This document shows, in pieces, positions 1 to 13,400 of a stretch of DNA of 64,000 nucleotides (positions are counted from its first letter, which is position 1; every line of letters starts with the position of its first letter). Made by a program: the position numbers and the translations under genes. The notes below the pieces were generated by a model. It saw only the letters and a list, made by a program, of their open reading frames with translations, ran no database searches and was not told the DNA's origin. The stretch is from contig NC_073361.2 of the NCBI RefSeq assembly GCF_027580225.2, positions 17,245,001 through 17,309,000 on the forward strand. The letters are read 5' to 3'. Source of the DNA: Misgurnus anguillicaudatus. Its lineage: Eukaryota; Chordata; Actinopteri; Cypriniformes; Cobitidae.

Positions 1-685
1 ATGCACAGTATAAAATAAAATTCAAACTGAAATGTTTAACTTGACCCCACTCATGTGTAGGGGAAAACCGGGGTGAAAGTAACGCGGGGCGAAAGTAACA
101 AAACGATTTTCTAATAAAAATTGTAAAATATTTTTTATATTCAAAATGTAATTACATTTTTCAAATGTTATGCACAGATATGCAAGAGAATAATGACAAC
201 GTTTTTCTCAATGTACTATTTAAAAATTAAGTCAGAGAGATGTTGGTTTTGCGGTTGTTGATGAGTAACAGCTGTGAAAGATCACAACAGGATAATAGCC
301 TAAGTGAACAGTATCCCAATGTCAAGTGAGCTATAGAGTCCTTATCAGTGCCCGAACCTGCATACACAATATACTGATTCCCGACCTCTGGAGGTAGGGA
401 ACGGTTTCGGCCATACTGTTTCGGTGATAAAAGTCTTTCGGCCAAAAAACAAAAAAATCTCATTTGGGCCATTTTCGGTGGCTGAGTATTCGGTGCATCC
501 CTATTTAATACGCATGTTATTTCAAGATAGGTTTATAATGGAACCTGGGTCCTTGGTCTATAGGCAAAGACCCCCAACATATACAATTATTAAAACTAAC
601 CGTTACTTGAGCATAAACCCAAAACGATTTATTTTATTACATTTATGGACACATCAGTTAAAGCAAAATCTTTAGTACTTGCTTG
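1..685. other. Intergenic, no gene recognised
   Basis: AT-rich sequence downstream of rttn. Around 400-510 there are repeated TTTCGG/TTCGGTG words ending in CGGTGCATCCCTA, which resembles the end of a decayed hAT-like repeat. The short open frames here look random. Confidence 0.5.
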
Positions 686-1058
686 TTAAAGGTGCAGTGT
701 GTAAATTTTAGTGGCATCTAGTGGTGAGGTTGCGAACTGCCACCAACGGCTAAGTCCACTGCTCACTCCTCGCTTTTGAAACACATAGAAAAGCTACGAT
801 AGCCCCCCAGACAAACATGTCATCGTTGGAGACAACTTAGTAAAAAAAGTTTGTCCATTAAGGGCTTCTGTAGAAACATGGTGGCACAAAATGGCAGCTT
901 CCATGTAAGGGCACCCTCGGTGTATGTAGATAAAAACATCTCATTCTAAGGTAATAAAAACATGAAAGGTCTTTATACACCCCTGATCATGTAGTTTTAT
1001 ATATTATTTTGCATTTCGGTGAAGAGATTCCTCCAAAAATTACACCCTGCACCTTTAA
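686..1058. mobile_element. TTAA-bounded MITE, copy 1
   Basis: The ends are TTAAAGGTGCAGTGTGTAA and, inverted, TTAAAGGTGCAGGGTGTAA. TTAA sits at both edges, as expected for piggyBac- or Kolobok-type insertion. About 300 bp of it is shared, in inverse orientation, with 22570-22854. Confidence 0.75.
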
Positions 1059-1617
1059 GTAACTTTAGGTTTTAAACCAAGATAAACGCCTGTGAACCTT
1101 AATTTGCTTATTAACAAATATACACAATATAATGACGTTTGTTCAACAAAGTGTTGCTGGTTTTGCCTCATTTGCATGTGGTTTTCTGCCTCCATGCACC
1201 TTGTTTTGTAATCACATCTGAATACATCCGCAAAGCTAAAGGTTAATTGTATAGAATATGCATATAGCTATTCTCCTAACTACCTCAACCTGGACTTTGC
1301 ACAAGTACATTTTCTATGTTTACATCACGCTGAACACTTCTTACGCCTCCAAAACACTTTTGCGTGTGTATACAGGATTTTCTTAATACATACTTTACAC
1401 TTAAACGTCTCCACATATTTACACTTCTATTTGCACCCACTTGCACATCCGCTACATTGTACATGTGGTTTCTGTTCTTATTTTGCATATTTTTAGGCTT
1501 CTAGACGTTTCTCAAAGTAAGAATTTGATTGTACAGTTCAACAGAGTGTCTCAACATATAACAATAAAATCTTGAATTGTGAATCTAATTAAGATTGATT
1601 TTAAGCTTTCTAAAACG
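1059..1617. other. Intergenic, nothing recognised
   Basis: AT-rich unique-looking sequence. A 67-codon open frame on the minus strand has no recognisable motif. Confidence 0.5.
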
Positions 1618-2029
1618 ATAAAGGGATAGTTCATTTTAAAATGAAATTTCTATCATTACTCGTCCTCATGTTGTTCCAAACCTGCACGATTCCCCTTTCT
1701 CTGATGAACACGAAGATATCTTGAGAGCAGTAAGTGACCATTGACTTTCATAGTAGGAAAAAATATTTTGGAAGTATTGTGATAAATGACTAAGAAAATG
1801 TTTTGATAAATGATTGTAAGCACACAATTGATGGTACCCATAAAATTCCATCATATTGTTTTATTCCTACTATGGAAGTCCATGGTCACTTACTGCTGTG
1901 TTTTCACCATCATTTCTCAAAACATCTTCTTTGTGTTCACCAGAAAAAAGAAATTCATACAGATTTAGAACAACATGAGGACGAGTAAATGATGACAGAA
2001 CTTTCATTTTAAAGTGAACCATCCCTTAA
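1618..2029. mobile_element. AAAGGGATAGTTCA MITE family, copy 1
   Basis: The left end is AAAGGGATAGTTCATTTT. The right end is an inverted match, GTGAACCATCCCTTAA. The interior contains a long imperfect inverted repeat around TTTCATAGTAGGAA and CCTACTATGGAA. It is related to 14527-14813 and to the fragment at 24841-24945. Confidence 0.75.
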
Positions 2030-2489
2030 CAATTACAACAGTGAACTCCATTAAGTACAAATATGTTAGCGTATCCTTGTTTATAAGGGCTTTTAAAAAG
2101 GGCATTTTAAAAGTAGATTTACTGTATTGAAATACTTGATAATAATATATTTTAATAAGAATAATAATAATAAGCAGTGCACTGTAAAAAATATTTGATC
2201 AATAATTCATTACAATATATGATTTTGTATTACATTAAATAAAAATCTTCACTCGTTACTAGTCAAAATTTAAAATGAGTTAAAATGACTTTTTCTGTCA
2301 TAAATTGTTTTAATTTGAAATTTCAGTATACTTCATCTGTGTAAAACTATTTATCAATCTGCTATTATCACATGAATACCTACTGAATATTAAAACCTCT
2401 AAAACCACTACTGACCAAAAACAAATTCTTATGATAAACCAAACATTTGAAACTCACCCAAAAGTAGCTACCCGATTCAAAAACATTAC

Positions 2490-2556
2490 CTTTAAGCAAA
2501 CAGAGCGACATCATGAGTACCATGAAGTACCAGTAATCCTTTTGTACTGCCACCAT
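2490..2556 (-). CDS. Candidate signal-peptide exon of a neighbouring gene
   Basis: On the minus strand, 67 nt starting with an ATG in good context (AAG before, G after) encode MVAVQKDYWYFMVLMMSLCL followed by LK and one base of a Gly codon. The donor is AAAG/GTAATG. A short polar start, a hydrophobic core and a phase-1 donor are typical of first coding exons of immunoglobulin-superfamily receptors. In mammals CD226 lies just downstream of RTTN in the same orientation. No following exon is visible before the window edge at position 1, so the gene identity is inferred, and chance remains possible. Confidence 0.35.
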
Positions 2557-3037
2557 CTTGCTCTTCTGAGACAGAATGAATACAGCATTGACAGGAGGTC
2601 GAGTCAACCACAGACACTTTGTCTACAGCTGCAAGTCTGCAGTCAACTAGTGGTTGCAAACTGTGACAGAGGTGTTAAGATTGAAGACCCCACACATGTT
2701 GTTTTTGTTCTTAAGTAAAACCGAAATCGATCTTTGGAAACAAATCTCTGAATTTCCCATGAAGAGATGAAATCAAAAATAGATAAAATGAAAATGGAAA
2801 TGTCATAAGCTCGTTTCATTCATACTTAAAGGAATAGTTCCTCCCACTCAGTTCCTTCCATTTATTTAGTTTCAAGCATGTAAGAACAAAAAAAGAGACA
2901 TTTTTGGGTAAACTATCCCTCTTATGTGTATGTTATTAGTAATATCTGAGTTTCTATTATTTGGTCATATCAAGGGTGAAAGTGAGGCATCTACCGTAAA
3001 AATGAAACATTTTTAGAAGTATTTTTAAAAAACATTA

Positions 3038-3043
3038 TTTATT
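3038..3043 (-). terminator. rttn poly(A) signal AATAAA
   Basis: On the minus strand AATAAA lies about 120 bases past the rttn stop codon. Cleavage would fall near 3010-3025, giving a short 3' UTR. Other A/T-rich candidates nearby are weaker. Confidence 0.6.
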
Positions 3044-3163
3044 GACTGATTAAAAAAATAATCTCATAGAAAAATCAACAGCTACATTGTGCATAAATAT
3101 ATAAATAGACATTGAAAACATTCACATTCTTGGTTGACTTCATCATCTTCAATAGTGAAGCAC

Positions 3164-3246
3164 TTAAGAGCTGAAGACGTGCGAGAGATTTCTTAAACAT
3201 TTCAGAAGATAGACATTCAAGGGTTTGTCGCTGCTCTTCTCTCCAT
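3164..3246 (-). CDS. rttn: rttn exon 49 (stop codon)
   Basis: Residues 2200-2226, ending [20 protein letters not shown] and TAA at 3166-3164. It aligns with the human C-terminus [21 protein letters not shown]. The open frame read from upstream in another phase runs past this stop, so phase decides it. Confidence 0.95.
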
Positions 3247-6200
3247 CTAAAAAAAAACAAACACACACACTCATGTAAAAATTACCCAAATCTCTTTAAA
3301 ACTAGAAATGTGTAGCTGTCTAATGATCAAACTCAATGTATTCCCACCTTTTCTGGCGGACATGTACACCTCTTCAACTTTCAGTCTGATTGAAGGACAC
3401 TTCAAAGTGGATTTTGCCTTTACAAGAGGATAAAATAAAGGGTAAGACAAATGTTCATGTTGTGTGCATAAGAATTTCATAAAAAATTATTACATATTAT
3501 TTTACATTCTGTTGTGCTGCCCTAGTTTAACAGTAGTACTAACCCAATTATGGTAGAGCAGGACACATATTGATCAAATGTATAGCATTAATGCACTGTA
3601 AGTTGGTATTGATAAAAGTGTCTGTAAAATGAATGAATGTACATGTACTATGATTGACAATACCTTCTGATTGTTATGCAACAGAGCCCAGATTGCAGAA
3701 GCTCCAATGGTACGGATTTCTAATGATGTACTGCTCAAACAAGAGATCAGCAGCTCAACGGCTTTATCTGAAATAAACATGACATGTTAATACATATATA
3801 AATAAAGTAAAGTAAAGTAAAGTACACCTCACTCCCCAATCTCAAGAGTCGCTCTACCAGTCATGGTCTTTTGGGGGGACACTCCACTTTTTTTGGAAAT
3901 ATTCTCATTTTCCGGCTCCCCTAGAGTTGAATATTTGATTTTTACCGTTTTGAAATCCATTCAGCTGATCTCTGAGACTGACGCTAGCACTTTTAGCATA
4001 GCTTAGCACAATCCATTGAATCTGATTAGACCATTAGCATCGCACTAAAAATAACCAAACAGTTTCAATATTTTTCCTATTTAAAACTTGACTCTTCTGT
4101 ATTTACATCGTGTACCAAGACTGACGGAAAATTTAAAGCAATGATATAACGCAGTGCCTGAAAACAGTACCCTGCTATTGAAAGTTACCAAGGGGACTAT
4201 TTTTGGGGCACCGCGTAATATCATTGCGCCTCCTGCAGTCATGTTACTGCAGCAAAGTCTTTGATTATTACGCCGGAATGAGAGTATAGTTCCTAGACAT
4301 ATCTGCCTAGAAAATCACAACTTTTAATATCTACATGATGTAACTACAGAAGAGTCAAGTTTTAATTAGTAAAAATATCGAAACTCTGGTTATTTTTAGC
4401 GCAATGCTAATGGTCTAATCAGATTTAATGGATTATACTAAGCTATGCTAAAAGTGGTACCGCCAGACCCGGAGATCGGCTGAATGAATTCCAAAATGGT
4501 AAATAAAATTTTTAATTTTAGGAGAGCAGGAAAATGAACCTATTTTCAAAAAAAGTGGAGTTTCCCTTTAAAGAACGCCCGACTACCATGCCAGATCGTT
4601 TACTGGTTAGAGCCCCAGTCGAGGCATGTGCGAGTACGACCGGTAACATATACAATGTCCAGAAAAGCAACATTTTTAAAAAATTGTTGTCAATGTTTCT
4701 ATCAATCAAAATTTTTATGCTAAAAATTTAATTTACATTTAAATTCTTTAAAAAAATTGTAAAAGGCATATAGACCCCTTTACTTTTTGTACACAATGAT
4801 GACGTGCCAACGTATGTGCGCGCATTTTGGCAACGCAGTGAAGCCACACAGACAAAAAGTTTTATAAAAAGTTAACTTTATCAACTTTTTCAACACAGCT
4901 ACCAGATCCGTGTACTATAGTGGAGTGGATAGAAGATGTTAGCACATGGCCAAATATAAAGGTGTCAGATACATATATATGTATATTAGTATATTATATT
5001 AGTGCAACCAAACGCAACAACCAGACATTTTGATGCTGGGAAACTTTGAGTTGCTAACACGTTAGAACCACAGGGGAACAACACCACTTCCGTTGCTAAA
5101 ATGCGTATGCAGGCTATTTGATCAGGTGGGCTGTAAAAGGGTCTATTCATAATAATCTCAAGACTTTTGAACCCCTTGTGCTGGACAGTATGTTTGTAAA
5201 TGTAAATAATACAAAAAAACAAAATAATCAGCATTAGTAGCATTATTGAGTATGGTTAAGTTGCTTAAACGTTCATGCCAGGTTGTGAAGTCAATCATCT
5301 TTGATTCCCAACAGCATTTAACGGAAACATAGGTTTCCCATGTAAAACTATTATCACACTATTGAGGTTGATGTGACGCATCTGGACTTGCAACTTCACA
5401 TATACACCATTTTCAAATTAAACACGTGTGTGTGTGTGTGTGTGGTTGAACAAAGCGTTACATTTACTGAACCTCAAAAAGCATGAAAATTACAAGGTGG
5501 CAACCAACAATAAAAAAAGCTTATTATATTGATTTATCGACCAGAGCTATTAATCGGCCGATATTTGGACATTTTTAAAACTACTGTAGGCGTGTTTGGC
5601 CCCACTAGACATTAGCATGAACGTCTACAACCTTCAACATTGTCATACCATTGGCGAGGATTTTAGGCTTGTTGGCCGAGCAGAAGCAGATGTTATGAAG
5701 AATGAGCAGGATGGTGGGTTTACTGCTGAAGTGTTTGGACTGAGCCAGTTCCACCAGCATCTCCAAAGCTCCTCTTAGCCTGAGGATCATCTGTTGTCCA
5801 TCCTCCCCGAACGACATGTTCAGAAGAAGCTTGAGCCAGAGAGACAGAAGCTCCACCGTCTGACTACGACTGCCCGACTTGGGCATGGGAAGGGATATGA
5901 AGTGCTGCAGGAAGTTACTCTGGGAAAACAAGAAGACGGGGGTCTAGCTTTTTGACATTATGCAGATGAATATGCAACCACATGAGTCATGAAAGAACTT
6001 CTGAATTGCAACAAGATTATATGAAGAGTTCAGATGCAAATCTGCTAAACGCCACAATAATGATTGTAACCGAAAGCTCTCACACGTACTATACGTTCAT
6101 CACATACATTCGCGTTAAAATCCCACCCTCAGGCCATTCAGAAATACCGCTTCTTAGGCAGAATATATTAATTCTTTCCCCGCCATTGATAAGTTAACTC

Positions 6201-7665
6201 GTCAATTAAGAGAAAACACTTCCGTGCCAATGACGAGTATTTCCAGCAATCCATATTATCCACCAGGTGGTTACCCAACTTATAAAACCCAGAAGTACAC
6301 TGCAAAAAATTATTTTCAAGAAAAAAATTCTTAGTATTTTTGTCTTGTTTTCACTAAAATATCTAAAAATTCTTAAATTAAGATGCTTTTTCTTAATGAG
6401 CAAAACAAACCAAGAAAATAAGTCTAGTTTTTAGACCAAAAATATCACATTTAAGTGATTTTGAATCACTTAAAAAAATCACATAAAAAATCTGCCAATG
6501 GGGTTAGCACATTTTTCTTGAATTCAGTGTTCAAGGGTTTTTTGCTTACCCCATTGGCAGATTTTTTTGCTTGTTTTATGTACAAAATCACTTAAATTGG
6601 ATTTTTTTGTCTAAAAACTAGACTAATTTTCTTGGGTCGTTTTGCTCATCAAAAAAAATCTTAATTTAAGAATTTTTAGATATTTTTACTGAAAACAAGA
6701 CAAAAAAACTAAGAGTTTTTTTCTCTTAAAAATCTTTTTTTTTTTGAATGACTTTCTAACTTAGTATTTTTGTCTTGTTTTCAGTAAAAATATCAACAAA
6801 TTCTTAAATTAAGATTCATTTTCTTGATGAGCAAAACGACCTAAAATTATAAGTCTAGATTTTAGACAAAAAAAATATAAACGTTAAGTGAATTAAAACA
6901 ATGGTAAGATATTATATCTTGAAATAAGTTTACTTTTTTCTTAAACACTTAAACAATTTTCTTACCCCATTGGCAGAATTTTTTTAAATATTTTTTACTA
7001 AAAACAAGACAAAAATACTAAAAAAAAGAAAGTAATTTTGTGCAGTGTTCCCTTTGGGCAAACAGTTCAAACTCCATGTATGTTTTGATCGTCGTACTAA
7101 ATCTGATTACTATCAAAAGTCCTTTACAAAAACTCAAAATTTGGTATTTTTAAAGAAACCTACCCATATTTCAGAAGTGATAAAAGAGAACAAATTAATT
7201 TTTTTTTAAAGCAGATGGTCTATTTTTTCTTTTCATATGGATGTTTATATATTTAAAGAAGAACATTTTCCAGAATGCATTAAACCTTCATGGAAATCAT
7301 AAAAATGCTGGCGCTGGCTGGCTACAAAAAAAAAAACTCTGGCAGGGAAAGAGTTAAGAGTCTAATAAGACGGATTTAGCGGGTTTTGCAACTTCATGTG
7401 TTTTTCTTTTCTTACACCTTTGGTTGATTTATATTTCGCGAACCATGTACTGTTTTTACCTTCTGCAGTACCCCTTTGCAGTCTTTTGAGAGGGCCAGGT
7501 TGGCCAGCAATGAGAAAGCCAAACTGTGGATGCTGCTGTTGTCAGGGGCAACTGGAGAGGCGAGTCTCATCACGGCATGCATCAGTGAATTTGTGACCGC
7601 GGTTTTAGACAAACCAGCCTGAGCTGGGCCACAGCAACTGCTGCTGCTACATAAAGCACTGCAAC

Positions 7666-7705
<40 letters not shown>

Positions 7706-10452
7706 GTGTATAGTGTACACTATAGTGTATACTTTCACATACTGTATAATAGGACACCAAAAATAGACTATGTAACCTTATTTCAAATAAGGCAGTTTCT
7801 GATATGAGACTGCTGTGCCAAACAACTTGGAAAACATTAATTCAGAAAAATTACAACATCATAACTTGAAAGTCACTTAAAAAAAGGAAGTAAGTATCTG
7901 CCAATTCTATTTTAGGAAATCAGCTTATTCATTCAGACCGTTCACTTGTTTCCGATTCTGTCGAGTTATCAGAGCACTGATTTATTAAAAAGAATTAACT
8001 CACATTTACTTTTGTATGCAACCGGTAACGACAATGGAACATAAGCCAAATGGCCCATATCTCTCTCATCACATGCAACTCCGGAAACACAGATGATATA
8101 AAACCACACAACCCATACTTTTTATCTTCATCTGCATTCTTTCGAAACACTGCACTGATTGCGTAACAGTGAGCTCGGAAACATCTTCCACTGTATTTTA
8201 ATTTCTAAAACAAAAAAAACCTTTTCTTTTGGTGTAATGATGCTGTGAAAGTGTCAAACCCACTGAACGTCTCACCGCTGGGTATGCAAATAGATTTTGA
8301 AGAGCAGCACAATAGCAGACAAATCATTTAACATTATTCTGTGAGACGTGGATGGTTGAGGGACTCCAGCAGGGTTTCTTATGCTGAATAAATCCAATAT
8401 TAATCAGGCAGATGAAGGGATGAGGATTGCGAGTCGCAGGTTAATGAATTCAGTAATAAAAGTTACACAAGAAAGAATACGGCGGTGGAGAAAATATGCT
8501 GTTTTGCTGGAGGGCTGACTCCATAATTCAAGAAGCAACCTTATAAAGATCACCTGCTGTTCTCGTTGACCTTGAGATCCACCACATCTGACAGGGTGTT
8601 ATTGTAGCGTAGTGCTGTTAAACCGTAGTGACAGCCCAAACAGACACAAAAGTACAGCCGCATAGAAAGTAAAAAAATGAAGAGAGAGGCGTACGTGCAC
8701 CCACACAGGGGTATATGTACAGATAGATGTACGCCCATGCGCTACTGGGTCTTCACAGGTGTGAAGCCACATCCTGCCCCACCACGCGGGGTTTCCATGA
8801 GCTTAGATACATGACATTCTCTAGATGGTTTTTGTTAAGCAATTGTTCATGTAAACACACACAAGCACAAATGTACACTTTCATGTTAAACTGTCTCTTT
8901 CCCTCACACGATATACTATCATGTTTAAAAACATCTATGTCATGATCTTACACACCAAAATGAGGACACTCATAGACTTCAATTGTTTTTATAGAGCACT
9001 AGTTATAAATACTATAACCTAACCCACACTCTAACATACCAAGGCGATTAGTGCCAAGATAACATAAAAAAATAAAACCATCTCGAAATTAAAGTCATTA
9101 AAATGTGAGAATAAAGTCATTATTTAACGAGAATAAAGTCAGAATAAATATAACATTGAGAACATAATCGTTATTTAACGAGAATAAAGTTGTTATTTAA
9201 CGCGAATAAAGTCGTTATTTAACGAAAATGAAGTTGTTATTTAACGAGAAAAAAGTCATTATTTAAAGAGAATAAAGTCAGAATAAATATAATTTTGAGA
9301 ATAAAGTCGTTATTTAACGAGGATAAAATCATTATTTAACAAGAATAAAATCGTTATTTACCGAGATCAAATCGTTATTTAACAAGAGTAAAGTCGTTAT
9401 TTAACAAGAATAAAGTTGTTATTTAACAAGAATAAAGTCGTTATTTAACGAGAATGGAGTCGTTATTAACGAGAATAAAGTGGTTATTTAACGAAAATAA
9501 AGTCATTATTTAATGAGAATAAAGTTGTTATTTAACGAGAATAAAGTCAGAATAAATATAATTTTGAGAATAAAGTCGTTATTTAACGAGGATAAAATCA
9601 TTATTTAACAAGAATAAAATCGTTATTTAACGAGATAAAATCATTATTTAACAAGAGTAAAGTCGTTATTTAACAAGAATAAAGTTGTTATTTAACGAGA
9701 ATAAAGTCGTTATTTAACGAGAATGGAGTCGTTATTAACGAGAATAAAGTGGTTATTTAACAAAAATAAAGTCATTATTTAATGAGAATAAAGTTGTTAT
9801 TTAACGAGAATAAAGTCATTATTTAACAAGAAATAAAGTCGTTATTTAACGAGAATAAAGTCGTTATTTAACGAGAATAAAGTCGTTATTTAACGAAAAT
9901 GATGTTGTTATTTAACGAGAATAAAGTCATTATTTAACGAGAATAAAGTCAGAATAAATATAATTTCGAGAATAAAGTCGTTATTTAACGAGAATAAAAT
10001 AGTTATTTAACAAGAATAAAATTGTTTTTTAACGAGAATGAAGTCGTTATTTAACAAGAATTAAGCCGTTATTTAACAAGAATAAAATAGTTATTTAACG
10101 AGAATACAGTCGTTATTTAACGGGAATGAAGTCGTTATTTAAAAAGAATGAAGTCGTTATTTTAACAATTTTATTCTTGAAATTATTTTTATTTTGACTT
10201 TATTCTCATTAAATAATTACTTTATTCTCGCATTTTAATGACTTTAATCTTGAGATGGTTTTATTTTTTTATTTTAGCTTGGCCCTTATCCTCATTGGTA
10301 CTAACCCTAACCAAAAACTTATTTAAATTTATTTAAAATCATTTATTAGTATTTACTATATTTTTATAGTGATTTTACTAAATGAGGACGTCCCTTAAGG
10401 GAAGTTTTGCTTAGGCTTTTTAGGGACAAATTTGTCCCCAAAAGTTTTTCGG

Positions 10453-10499
<47 letters not shown>

Positions 10500-13400
10500 G
10501 AATTTACAAATACTCTAAAATTCTGTACTATAAACAATTAAATCCAAATTTCAAAACATTATTAACTCTATCTACGTCTTTATATGCATAAGGGGAGGAG
10601 GTACTACATGTGAAAAAGCTTTACTTTTAATAAAACTGATACTTTGAACTAAAAAGACACAAAAACAAGATTTGTATATCCAACAAACATTAATCTGACA
10701 GCATACTGAGGCTATGACACAATCCCTTCAGTAGCTGTATTTGGCATATAATGGTTCCTACTGTACCACCAGATGACTCAACACGGAGACAAAGCTTATT
10801 CATTATCTCTCTCCATCTCTGTCACTGTCTAACAACTAACCATACTGTCTATCATTTTGTCTTTCATTTGGACTGACCCGCCATGTAGTTCGCCGTGTAA
10901 ACACACAACAATTCCAGGGTTGCCGTCATGGTGGGATCATCCAGTAAAACCCAGGGCCACAAAGCCAACAGTACAGCAGGCAGACGCAACTCTGTGGCCA
11001 CAACCTGGGAGGAGAGTTTTATTAATCAGTTTAATCTTCATAAGATAAATACAGCTTGTCAAACAAACATAACCACAACTACTATATATTAAAAGTACGT
11101 GAAAATTCAGATTTTTTGTTTGTTTGTTTTTTAGATGATATAACAATTTGATTTGGTTCTCGAATATGATTGGTCAAACAGAATGGCAATATGCAATATA
11201 CCATTACTGTCGCAGCCGTGCACACTCTATTCTATATAGAGTATAACAGCACTTCAATCTCAAAAAATATTGCTTTAAGGGGCACCTTTTATGGAAAATT
11301 CACTTTTACAAGCACATCAATGTGTGTTGGTAGTGTGTGAACAATAAAAAATACACTTCTTTTTTAATCTCCATTAAATCAAAACAGTGTCATTACACAT
11401 GCCGTTTTGATTCTCTTGTTAATGTGACAATACACTGATAAAGCCCCGCCCACAGTCACTGACTGACAGTCCATATTTTTAACCCTCAGCGAGTTGTATG
11501 CTGTCTGCCATATCTCAATAGTGAGATACTATTGTCTCAAGACAGTATTTACAGGAATCAGATTTATTTTAACTATAAACTGCTTACTGTCAGCAGTGAC
11601 AGTAGCAGCATGTTTTTGCTTCCACACAAAACGGAGCATTTGGACGTGTTATAATTAATGATCTGTGGGGTATTTTGAGTCAAAACTTTATTCTGGGCAC
11701 ACCTATATTACATATCGTAAAATGGGCATAATAGGTGTCCTTTAATGAAAAAAAATTAGGTTTGAAAATTAGGTTTGTTTATTGTTAATATATTCATACA
11801 GGAAGTTGATTCATTTCACAGAAATGATCACATGGGTGTCATGCAGACTTTACAAGAAAACCTGTGGTCGTCTCCTTCAAACCCACAAGACCCCCATGAT
11901 TATATCTGCTGTTAGTGTACGATGCATGTAAATGCATTAATAATCTGCAAGGGGACGATTATTTCACATGACATACTTTGCATTCATTATGTCGATAGAG
12001 GCAATTTCGCAGTATCTCGAGAGTCATCTTAAGTTCTCTCATGCTGTTCTCCACCTGCTGGCATTGAATAAAAAGCTATTAGAACAAGAAATCATGCTGA
12101 TCGTGAAAATATTTATACCATCATGAATGTATGATTTGTTTCCTTGTTTTTATATAAAAAATAGACACTTCATTTTAACTTGATGAACAAGTCATTCACG
12201 AAAATTAAATAATTTGTAAAACACAGTTTCTGAATCAACATTTATATCAACCAATGACATTGGAACCCTCAAACTTAGAAGACACCGATAGGTTGGTGGT
12301 AAAATTGCTTTATATAAAAAAGATGGCAAGCAAAGATTTTTGTAAGCTGTGAAAAGCAGTTTACATATTTTTAAAATATGTATATAAAACTATTTAAACT
12401 AATTCAAACTATTTAATTTATATACTATACATGAATAATTTAATATTTGTAATATATTACACTACAAGCTAATTTTTTTCATTCTGCACATCTTTGATCC
12501 TTTTAATTAAAAGTCTGTACAGAACTATAATTGAAATTGTTTGTACGTTTCACCCAAAGTACAAGCATCCAACAAACGCACAGCACATATATTAATTCCT
12601 TAAATAATGTTTAAAGCGCATCCCAGAATGCACCCTATGAGTAAACTAGGAAAGGGACTTTAAGTAAGTAATATATTTGTTCGTTTTGATGCAAATAAAA
12701 CTTTTTGTCCAAATACAGTTATATAGTTGTACAAAACTAGTTAAATCAACTGAACCAGAATTTCAATCAGGTTTGACATTGTTGCATCTGTAGTGACAGC
12801 GTATCTCGCTCCTTCACATCCATCAGTTTTTAGTGTTTGTGATGTTAAATCTGTCTGTCATGTTGCGTACCTTCCTCCTGTGAGAGTTCTTGCCTGCTTT
12901 CAGAGACTCCAGGTGAAGCTCTGTGTAAATGTGCTTCATGCGTTCAACACAGCTGTCAATCACACCAGCTGTAGTGAAAGAAAAAGAGACGTGTCTCTTA
13001 AACATCAGAAAATGACATCAGCCATAAGAGACTAATGTGATTTCACATGGGACAAAAATTTAACTGTATATGTATATAATCTTCAAAGTCTATCTATATA
13101 TACAGTACTCTGCAAAAGTATTAGGCCTGTTATTTTGAAAGTTTTAATGTCCATCCATATTTATTTTTCAATCTATTTTATTAGGATACAAACACAAAAT
13201 ACAGGAAATATGTAAAAAGAAAATCAAGACTTAATGTCTTCTTTAGGCATAGTCTGTGTTTAGTGTGACCTCTCTTGGCACTAAACACATCTTGAGCAGT
13301 TTTGAGCAGAATGAAGTAAAAATACTAATTTCTTTAAAATTAGAAATTAGGATTTAATTCTGCAGTTTTTTGCTTTGCTCAAGTGGAAGGGGAGTTTACG

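Noticed and set aside
2431..2718. 95-codon plus-strand open frame
   Set aside because: No known motif; its position overlaps the more plausible minus-strand signal-peptide exon, and nothing supports splicing on the plus strand.
9105..10170. CRISPR-like array
   Set aside because: The 22-bp units are directly adjacent with no unique spacers, in a vertebrate intron, so this is a minisatellite.
10300..10315. Telomere-like CTAACCCTAACC
   Set aside because: Only about two units are present next to a transposon edge, too few to be an interstitial telomeric repeat.
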